6,621 nt of DNA from an uncultured Saprospiraceae bacterium (GTDB lineage Bacteria; Bacteroidota; Bacteroidia; Chitinophagales; Saprospiraceae), in contig CALIQO010000627.1 of assembly GCA_938044055.1 (NCBI GenBank), positions 1 to 6,621 on the forward strand, read 5' to 3'. A program made the translations under genes and the position numbers. The notes under the pieces were generated by a model, which was given only the letters and a program-made list of their open reading frames with translations, was not told the origin of the DNA and did no database searches. Of this stretch, positions 1 to 5,255 are shown in pieces. Position 1 is the stretch's first letter. The number at the start of each line of letters is the position of its first letter.

Positions 1-2
1 TG

Positions 3-92
3 GGATTGTCTAATATTGCAGCAGATACAGATGGTGAAGAGGGATCAGTTAACCATCGTGTAATACAGATTTATGGTGCTTATAAGTTATAG
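3..92 (+). CDS. C-terminal end of a protein, possibly an outer-membrane beta-barrel (partial)
   Basis: Only the last 29 codons and the TAG stop (90-92) are in the window; the gene starts to the left. The other two plus-strand frames are closed by stops early on (13 and 61-63). The final residues, NHRVIQIYGAYKL, alternate polar and hydrophobic side chains and end in an aromatic-rich strand, as the closing strand of many outer-membrane beta-barrels does. The last residue is Leu rather than the more usual Phe, and the fragment is too short to assign a family, so the barrel idea is only an inference. A terminator-like hairpin follows 30 bp after the stop, which supports a real gene end here. Confidence 0.5.
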   Translation, partial: GLSNIAADTDGEEGSVNHRVIQIYGAYKL

Positions 93-121
93 CCTTCCTT
101 TTGATGTTTAAGAAAAATGAG

Positions 122-160
122 CCTGCATTTCAGATCTTAAAGGGAGTTGCAGGTTTTTTT
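122..160. terminator. Rho-independent terminator between convergent genes
   Basis: CCTGCA (122-127) pairs with TGCAGG (148-153) and is followed directly by seven T (154-160), the form of an intrinsic terminator for the plus-strand gene ending at 92. The loop is long (20 nt). An A-run at 113-117 gives a T-run on the other strand just after the same hairpin, so it may also end the convergent DUF1059 gene, whose stop is at 175. Function is inferred from structure only. Confidence 0.6.
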
Positions 161-174
161 AATTCTTGACGAAT

Positions 175-411
175 TTATAATTCTGGTTTAGCTTCGAAAA
201 GTTCCTTCTTTTCCTTCATCCACTTTTCTAATCCTCCTTCAGTATGCATGAGTTCACGCATTTTATGCATTGCTTCTAAGTGGGCAGGATCTCCGTTTTT
301 AAACATGTCACTTCCGTGGCTCTTGCTTTGCTCGGCAATTTCATCAAATGTATTTCCTGAGAATTCCAGATCACAAGCTCCACCCAGTTCATTGCAAGTC
401 ATTTTCTTCAT
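175..411 (-). CDS. DUF1059 family small protein
   Basis: This 78-residue protein begins MKKMTCNELGGACDLEFSG, the hallmark start of the DUF1059 family: Met-Thr-Cys, Leu-Gly-Gly, then Cys-Asp, followed by TFDEIAEQSKSH. The paired Cys6 and Cys13 with His32 could bind a metal or act in redox chemistry, but the family has no established function. There is no signal peptide or membrane segment, so it is probably cytoplasmic. The second half (about residues 42-78) is charged and helical. The ATG at 409-411 is preferred because it places MTC at residues 4-6, as is common in the family; Met4 is the alternative. The gene stands alone, with 238 bp separating it from the lipoprotein gene behind it and a terminator hairpin beyond its stop. 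Confidence 0.85.
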   Translation of the reverse strand: MKKMTCNELGGACDLEFSGNTFDEIAEQSKSHGSDMFKNGDPAHLEAMHKMRELMHTEGGLEKWMKEKKELFEAKPEL

Positions 412-649
412 CTGAGTATTTTATATCAAGTTTTATTATACAAGTATAGCGCACACAAGATAAGCTACTTTTCGATATTTATGGCTTAAGAAGGAACCTT
501 CATATTCTAATTTCATCTCTAAAGCATTAATCTATCCAGAAGTCTGTTAGATAAAATTATCAGTATGGATTATGCACCCCTTAAATCTCTCAAGGGGCAC
601 AATTATTTAAGTTATTTTTATTCATGGGTGATGCTTTCAACCCACATTT

Positions 650-1036
650 CTATTTCATTAAAACAGTAGTACAAGAAACATTTCCGCCAGCAGCTGAGGC
701 AGTCTGTACAAGTGTCAAAGTATTCCCCTCCAAGGTACCTGTTCCAGTAGTAGTTACTGGAACTCCAGATATATTGAGCACTACTTCAGGTATAATGATC
801 ATGCACTCCTGGACTTCACATGTGGTGATTTCACCATCGATGGTTATGTTTATTGTGTTGGGTGTAGCAACTGTAACTTGAGCAGTTTTATTCTCTTGGA
901 ATAGACCGCAATTAAGGATCCCGCTATAGGACCCTACATAATCTTCTGGTGTACATGCGGGTTCCATTTCAGGGTTTTCACTTGTGCATGAAGCGCACAA
1001 TACGGCGAACATAAGTAGGATAATTGATAGTTTCAT
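650..1036 (-). CDS. Small secreted lipoprotein of unknown function
   Basis: This 128-residue protein has a lipoprotein-type signal peptide: Lys2, a hydrophobic core at residues 4-13, then LCASC with Cys17 as the likely lipidated residue. Position -3 is Cys rather than the usual Leu, Val or Ile, a mild deviation from the lipobox. The mature part begins TSENPEMEPAC. It is rich in Thr, Val, Ile and Gly with alternating hydrophobic residues, suggesting a small beta-sandwich or barrel. Four of its five further cysteines (28, 43, 73, 78) lie in the first half of the mature chain and the fifth is Cys122, so disulfides are possible in the periplasm or on the surface. The phrase CTPEDYVGSYSG resembles the opening of small beta-barrel lipoproteins seen in Bacteroidota, but I do not recognise a named family. 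The ATG at 1034-1036 follows an A-rich leader. It stands alone on the minus strand. Confidence 0.75.
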   Translation of the reverse strand: MKLSIILLMFAVLCASCTSENPEMEPACTPEDYVGSYSGILNCGLFQENKTAQVTVATPNTINITIDGEITTCEVQECMIIIPEVVLNISGVPVTTTGTGTLEGNTLTLVQTASAAGGNVSCTTVLMK

Positions 1037-1147
1037 TTAGTATTTTTTTATTGAAATTACTTAATTTTGGATGCTTCAGAAATGATGTTTTCCACATCCC
1101 TTGTCAGTATTGATATTGTACTTAGGGCTTCTAGAAATCAGGCGGTA

Positions 1148-1250
1148 GACGATAGGGTAGACAATAGTCTATACATGTGCAAGCACATGTAAAAACCTAT
1201 AATGTGACTGTCAATACTGAAATGATTTATTGAGGACAATAGGGTAGACA
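1148..1250. repeat. Pair of 16-bp direct repeats, 87 bp apart
   Basis: GACGATAGGGTAGACA (1148-1163) recurs as GACAATAGGGTAGACA (1235-1250) with one mismatch. A shorter half-copy, GGTAGAC (1144-1150), sits just before the first. The copies flank the 20-bp dyad at 1172-1191. Tandem binding sites for a regulator or remains of a small duplication are both possible; two copies do not make a CRISPR array. Confidence 0.6.
1172..1191. promoter_or_regulatory. 20-bp dyad, candidate operator
   Basis: TACATGTGC (1172-1180) and GCACATGTA (1183-1191) are perfect 9-bp inverted arms separated by AA. The 2-nt centre is too short for a stable full hairpin, so a binding site for a dimeric DNA-binding protein fits better than a terminator. 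It lies 136 bp before the lipoprotein start. No binding protein can be named from the sequence. Confidence 0.45.
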
Positions 1251-1402
1251 CTTATGGTAGTTGACAGCGAAATAGGAATGTGGAAAGTTTTTTTTAAATA
1301 ATTTTCAAGCGCTGTGTATTAAAATAGCTTTGCCACTATTTTCTGGTTTTGTTAGATAAAAAATGTGAGAGCGCACTCTTCAGAAAATGCCGATTTTATA
1401 TC

Positions 1403-1668
1403 TTAAACTTTACTCGGAAGAATGTTGTATTTTTCCTTGAATCGCTTGGTGAAATAGGGCAAGTTAGAATAGTTTACAGAGTACGCTACTTCTGAGACAG
1501 GACTTGTCTTTTTTCTATCATGGCCTTCGCTTCATTTACTTGTATTTCAACGATAGGTTGGTTCGCAGACTTATTACATAGTGCCTTCAATTTTCGATTC
1601 AGTTGCAACAAAATGCTTCATAGGTTTCGAACATCCATTATTCTTTCTAAGAGACCATCAATCTTCAT
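1403..1668 (-). pseudogene. Broken C-terminal DNA-binding domain of an AraC-family regulator
   Basis: Two minus-strand frames together rebuild an AraC-type helix-turn-helix domain. The first frame, starting no later than 1668, reads GLLERIMDVRNL, then a TGA stop (1618-1620), then LQLNRKLKALCNKSANQP and VNEAKAMIEK. The neighbouring frame continues with KTSPVSEVAYSVNYSN, LPYFTKRFKEKYNILPSKV and a TAA stop at 1403-1405. These match the usual landmarks of the family: QLxRKLKAL, the AKxMIE helix, SEVAYxVxYSN, YFTKRFKxxY and LPS. The frames join if one A is restored to a run of six A (plus-strand T-run 1509-1514), a typical slippage site. The sensor or receiver part expected before the domain is absent: only about 80 bp separate the remnant from the response-regulator stop at 1749, and they are in a different frame. 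I read it as a decayed gene, not a working regulator. Confidence 0.75.
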
Positions 1669-1748
1669 TGCCATGTATAGGAATACTTATTCAAGCTATC
1701 TGCTTTTCTTCTCCTAATTAATTAAGACTATAACTTTAAATGATTGCA

Positions 1749-2363
1749 TCACCTAGGTTTAGCCATCAACTGATACAACGTTGCTACAGTCTCCGCTCTA
1801 TTATGAGTACCAAGCTTTGCATAAATATTTTTAATGTGGCTTCTTATGGTGTTTTCTGAAATGAAGTATTTATGAGCCATCTGTACATTCGTACTTCCTT
1901 CTGATATATCTTTTAATATCTTGTACTCTTTTTCGGTTAGTTTTTTATCTAACCAATAATTAATAGAATCTATGCCCTTAGCTTCGGGGTTGTTTTTTTC
2001 GTAATTATGGATAGCTACTTCGATGTTGCTAAATACATCATTCTGAGTGAATGGCTTAACGATATAGCCTGAGGGTTGAGTCAACTTAGCCCTATCAATC
2101 GTCTTTTTATCTGCGTAAGAAGTAATGAATATAAATGGTTTTTTGAATTTTTGGCTTATTATTTCTGCCAACTCAATTCCATCTTTTGAACCCTTGAGAT
2201 GGATATCAATCAAGATGATATCATAGTCTTCCATCTCCAAAGCATCTAGAGCTCGATCACTGTTGTAACATATCTTGACCACTTGAAAACCACTGTTTTC
2301 TACAATCCTATTCAGGTCTCGTGCAATCAACATTTCATCTTCTATAATGAGCACTCTTGTCAT
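1749..2363 (-). CDS. Two-component response regulator, receiver plus LuxR-type HTH
   Basis: This 204-residue protein has a receiver domain at residues 1-120 and a LuxR/NarL-type DNA-binding domain at about 141-200, close to the normal length for the family. The acidic pocket is IEDE (Glu8, Asp9), the phosphoacceptor is Asp53 in LIDIHL, and Thr81 and Lys103 (in VKPF) complete the conserved site, so it should be phosphorylated normally. In the C-terminal domain LTEKEYKILKDISEG leads into the recognition helix region SENTIRSHIKNIYAKLG, matching the usual 'S.xTVxxHxxxIxxKL' pattern. It is expected to act in the cytoplasm as a transcription regulator. Its ATG overlaps the TGA of the kinase gene in ATGA (2360-2363), indicating translational coupling, so the kinase is almost certainly its partner. 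No clear terminator follows its stop; the AraC remnant lies just downstream. Targets are unknown; autoregulation or control of the surface genes upstream is an inference. Confidence 0.93.
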   Translation of the reverse strand: MTRVLIIEDEMLIARDLNRIVENSGFQVVKICYNSDRALDALEMEDYDIILIDIHLKGSKDGIELAEIISQKFKKPFIFITSYADKKTIDRAKLTQPSGYIVKPFTQNDVFSNIEVAIHNYEKNNPEAKGIDSINYWLDKKLTEKEYKILKDISEGSTNVQMAHKYFISENTIRSHIKNIYAKLGTHNRAETVATLYQLMAKPR

Positions 2364-4321
2364 CGGACTATGGCATTGTTTTGATAGGGAATTACTAATT
2401 GTATAGTTGTTCCATTTTCGGTATTCAATTTTAAAGAACCTTCTAGTTTTTCTACGAATGATTTAATCATCTGTAAGCCGAAACTATCGTTGCTTTCTTC
2501 TAGCAGGGAAGGATCCATACCATTCCCATTGTCAATAACTTTAAAGATTAAATTATCGTCACTCGTTTTTAAAGTTACTTTTATGTTCCCCTTATCTTGA
2601 TTGTGAAAGGCATGTTTCAGCGCATTGGTTATCAATTCATTGACAACCAATCCGAGAGGGACCATTGTGTCTACATCTATAGAGATGTCTTCAATATCTA
2701 AGTCTAAGGACACCTTATCTTTTTCTACCTTATACGTTTCGAATAGTTCGCCTATCAATCTTTCAAGATAGTTTTTAGCACCTACATCAGTCATGGTTTC
2801 AGAACCATACAGGTTCTGATGAATTAATGCCATAGACCGTACCCTGTTTCTACCATCATTGATTGCGGATAATACAGACTCTTCGTCGATGTATTCTGAT
2901 TGCAAACTCAGTAGACTATATACAACTTGTAGGTTGTTCTTGACCCTATGATGAATTTCACGAAGAAGCAATTCTTTATCGGAAAGTGCTTTATTAATAA
3001 TGCTGTTCTTTTCTTTTAGAATGTTTTCAGACTTCTTCTTTTGCTTAAGTGATCGAAAAGTAAGAATGGAAAATGCGGTTAAGGATAAGAGACCGAACAA
3101 TGCCATCCATCCTTTTCTTCTAGAAGCCATCAGCTCAAGCTCTTGGATGGTTTTCTCATCCTTTAAGGCTTGAATCATTGCGTTCTTTTCTTGAGTTTCG
3201 TATAGGGTGTTTAAGAACTGAATAGATTGGTCTGTTTTTACTTGATTGGTTGAGTCTTGGAGCTTGATTTTTTCAGTAAGAAAATAGTGGCTCTTTTCAT
3301 AGTTTTTATTGTAAAGATAATGATCACTGAGTGCGTTGTATACGCTGATTTTCTGATTGTTCCTGTTTTTTAATGTTGCAAGACTAAGAGCGGTGTTGTA
3401 GTATTTTTCTGCTTTCTCATTATTGTTATTCTGTGTATAAATCATGCCTAGTAGATTCTTGACATAAATCATGGATGGAAAGTTAGACTTTAAAATATCA
3501 AAATGTGCATTGGCCTCAAGGGCAAATGTTTCTGCTTCTAATAGTTTATTTTGTCTTAAGTATACTGAGGCAAGTCTAGATCTAGCAGCATAAGCCAGCG
3601 GTTTATAGCCGATTTTATCGCTTGATTCAATTACTGAAGCATACATCATTGCTGCACTATCTAGCTTTTCTTCCTCCACATATATTTCAGCGATGTTGTG
3701 CTCGATCTGAGCTCTTATTCTTACCCTATTATTGGATTGTTGTTCATTCAATACCCGCTGGTAGTATGATTTGCTTAGGTCGAATTGCTTCTTAGCTTTG
3801 AATACGTTTCCTAGTTTGGTCCATGCGGAAGGGAAGAGGAATGTATGGTTGTTGTCTTTTCCTATTTGTAGAACTGTAAAAAAAGCATCGGCAGCTTGAT
3901 CATTGAACCCAGACATAAAATAAGTGAGTCCTATCTCATAATTCGTTCTTGATTCTAATGAGTCGAAATGGTTGCGTTGGGCTAGATCTAGGCTAGATTT
4001 AAAACCTGAAATTGCTTGTTCATGGTTTTTATTATGCCTTGCATAATATCCCTGTAGCAGTAATTTACTACATGCTTTTCTGGGGTTAAGTTCTCTTTCT
4101 TCTAATAGTTTAAAATATAGGCTTACGGTATCCTTACTTGATTTAATGTTTTTTTCAATATAATCTAACAGTTGATCCGTGGTCAGATTACTCTGGGATT
4201 GGCACAATGAAGAACTCAGCATTATCGTCATAAGAAGTATTCTTCTTATAGTTGTAAAAGCGATAAGGGATGCTTTAGTCTCCACTGGAAAGATTTTAGC
4301 GTTTGGTTTTTTTCTTTTCAC
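2360..4321 (-). CDS. TPR-containing sensor histidine kinase (HisKA_2 type)
   Basis: In the longest form this protein is 653 residues. The order is: a signal-peptide-like stretch (about 23-44, with RR then ILLMTIML), a long helical TPR region (about 85-380, probably periplasmic), a membrane segment (about 405-423, GWMALFGLLSLTAFSIL), a short linker coil, a HisKA_2 dimerisation domain (about 448-530) and an HATPase_c domain (about 550-647). The H-box is EIHHRVKNNLQVV, with His458 the likely phosphorylated residue. The N-box is NELITNALKHAF (Asn561, Asn566), then DNGNGM (597-602) and SFGLQMIKSF (613-622) for nucleotide binding. All core residues for autophosphorylation are present. The signal is unknown; TPRs suggest a protein or peptide partner. 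The start is uncertain: GTG at 4321 overlaps a possible small ORF by 26 nt, whereas GTG at 4285 (residue 13) begins 10 bp after that ORF and keeps the signal peptide. The ATG at residue 31 would lose the charged n-region. It overlaps its response regulator by 4 bp. Confidence 0.93.
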   Translation of the reverse strand: MKRKKPNAKIFPVETKASLIAFTTIRRILLMTIMLSSSLCQSQSNLTTDQLLDYIEKNIKSSKDTVSLYFKLLEERELNPRKACSKLLLQGYYARHNKNHEQAISGFKSSLDLAQRNHFDSLESRTNYEIGLTYFMSGFNDQAADAFFTVLQIGKDNNHTFLFPSAWTKLGNVFKAKKQFDLSKSYYQRVLNEQQSNNRVRIRAQIEHNIAEIYVEEEKLDSAAMMYASVIESSDKIGYKPLAYAARSRLASVYLRQNKLLEAETFALEANAHFDILKSNFPSMIYVKNLLGMIYTQNNNNEKAEKYYNTALSLATLKNRNNQKISVYNALSDHYLYNKNYEKSHYFLTEKIKLQDSTNQVKTDQSIQFLNTLYETQEKNAMIQALKDEKTIQELELMASRRKGWMALFGLLSLTAFSILTFRSLKQKKKSENILKEKNSIINKALSDKELLLREIHHRVKNNLQVVYSLLSLQSEYIDEESVLSAINDGRNRVRSMALIHQNLYGSETMTDVGAKNYLERLIGELFETYKVEKDKVSLDLDIEDISIDVDTMVPLGLVVNELITNALKHAFHNQDKGNIKVTLKTSDDNLIFKVIDNGNGMDPSLLEESNDSFGLQMIKSFVEKLEGSLKLNTENGTTIQLVIPYQNNAIVR

Positions 4322-4445
4322 CTAACTTAGGTTTAGGGGATAGGAGTTTGTCAATTTCTTCAAATGTAACAAAGTTTCTTAGGAGGATCTGTATATACAA
4401 GTGCTCTATTACGGTCCTATTATCTGTTGTTCTCTTTTCTTCCAT
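4296..4445 (-). CDS. Possible 49-residue small protein between secreted protein and kinase genes
   Basis: ATG at 4443-4445 opens a frame of 49 codons ending TAA at 4296-4298. It begins MEEKRTTDNRTVIEHLYIQ and ends in a Lys-rich tail, GEKKKTKR. The middle, about residues 11-35, contains a helix-like stretch with ILLRNFVTFEEIDKLL. It has no signal peptide and no cysteine, and I recognise no family. It fills most of the 162-bp gap between the secreted-protein gene (stop at 4484, 38 nt upstream of this ATG) and the kinase, on the same strand, which favours a real gene. Against it: the length is short enough to arise by chance, and it overlaps the longest kinase form by 26 nt. If the kinase starts at GTG 4285 the two genes would be 10 bp apart with no overlap. 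Confidence 0.4.
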   Translation of the reverse strand: MEEKRTTDNRTVIEHLYIQILLRNFVTFEEIDKLLSPKPKLGEKKKTKR

Positions 4446-4483
4446 ATGGATCGAGTTTGTTTTTAAGCATCTTATAAGTTTTC

Positions 4484-5245
4484 CTAAATACTGAAAAGCG
4501 CAGCGTATATGGATCTGTTTTTTTCTTTTAGGTAGGCTTGCGGTTTTTCCAGATAATCTTCCTTAGAAAATATTTTTAGTTCTTCAGAGATGTTTTTATT
4601 GATTCCTAAGGATGTGTAATGTAGCTTGATTGAACTTCCTACATCCATGCTCAAGGGCAGTCCGAAATCTTGATTTTGATAAAAGGGATGGAAGTGAAAA
4701 GGGCTTTTGTTTTCTTCACTGATACACCATTCATTGGCATCATGGGGCATGGCTTTAACCGTGTATGTATAGACTTGACAATCGCATCCGGCAATGTTTT
4801 TCCTATGGTCTGTTCTGGTCCAGGTTGTTTCCTTCATAGCTGGAACCATTGTGTTAAGCATGTCATTGAATTGATCTCCTATAGGCACATAGAATTTTTC
4901 TCCTGTCTTAAAATTATGGATGTAGACATTTACATTTTGTTCTTCTCTATCGGTAAGGAAGTAAGCTTCTCCTTCTTCTCCTATTTTTTTTCGCATCAAG
5001 CTCCATTCCTTGTTCCATGCAATTTCAACTTGATAGTTGTATCTCTCCTTAATCTTTTCAATACTGGCAGATTCATAACTTTCCTTGCTATGATCCAGCT
5101 TATATTGCATATATCCTTTTTTCTTTTTCTGCGCATTTGCCGTAAGGCTCATAGCAATAGAAAGCAACAGTATCAGAAATAGGTTAAGCTTAGATGACTT
5201 AGAGATCTGTATGGAGTAGATGTAATTCATAGTTGTGTTTTTCAT
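4484..5245 (-). CDS. Secreted protein of unknown function
   Basis: From the ATG at 5243-5245 the protein has 253 residues. An N-terminal signal peptide covers about residues 1-38, with hydrophobic core LNLFLILLLSIAMSL and a probable cleavage in TANA-Q. The mature part starts with a Lys-rich stretch, KKKKGY, followed by a charged helix, then beta-rich sequence such as VNVYIHNFKTGEKFYVPIG. NIAGCDCQVYTYTV followed by NEWCISEE (Cys154, Cys156, Cys174) recalls the 'I.Gy.C..Y ... W' pattern of DUF4412-like periplasmic proteins of Bacteroidota, but the match is weak. It is likely periplasmic or outer-membrane associated. The frame stays open to an ATG at 5290, but that start would overlap the upstream gene by 35 bp and place 15 residues before the signal; starts at 5245 or 5230 (a second Met) fit better. 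It begins 10 bp after the surface-protein stop, so the two are probably co-transcribed and may work together. Confidence 0.8.
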   Translation of the reverse strand: MKNTTMNYIYSIQISKSSKLNLFLILLLSIAMSLTANAQKKKKGYMQYKLDHSKESYESASIEKIKERYNYQVEIAWNKEWSLMRKKIGEEGEAYFLTDREEQNVNVYIHNFKTGEKFYVPIGDQFNDMLNTMVPAMKETTWTRTDHRKNIAGCDCQVYTYTVKAMPHDANEWCISEENKSPFHFHPFYQNQDFGLPLSMDVGSSIKLHYTSLGINKNISEELKIFSKEDYLEKPQAYLKEKNRSIYAALFSI

Positions 5246-5255
5246 TTGAAAGAGT

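Larger units (their letters stand above)
1037..1402. other. Non-coding region with clustered repeats
   Basis: No frame here gives a convincing protein. The stretch holds a 16-bp direct repeat (1148-1163 and 1235-1250), a 20-bp dyad (1172-1191), a smaller inverted repeat TAGAC/GTCTA (1158-1171) and a 10-bp inverted pair, TCAGTATTGA (1104-1113) and TCAATACTGA (1211-1220). It lies upstream of the lipoprotein gene and beyond the stop of the AraC remnant. An upstream regulatory region for the lipoprotein gene is the simplest reading, but no consensus promoter could be picked out. Confidence 0.5.

Noticed and set aside
577..597. Hairpin CCCCTT/AAGGGG as a terminator for the lipoprotein gene
   Set aside because: The 6-bp stem has no T-run right after it on either strand, so it does not meet the form of an intrinsic terminator. 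It may still be a weak structure.
624..881. Plus-strand frame of 85 codons
   Set aside because: It is antisense to the lipoprotein gene and resembles no protein family.
1148..1250. CRISPR array
   Set aside because: There are only two repeat copies, they are short, and the spacing is 71 bp; no cas genes are present.
1520..1717. Plus-strand frame of 65 codons
   Set aside because: It is the antisense of the AraC remnant, whose minus-strand translation has clear family landmarks.
4670..5182. 170-codon plus-strand frame
   Set aside because: It lies wholly antisense to the secreted-protein gene, which has a good signal peptide. Its translation is Phe-, Ser- and Ile-rich, as expected from the reverse of a Lys/Glu-rich gene.
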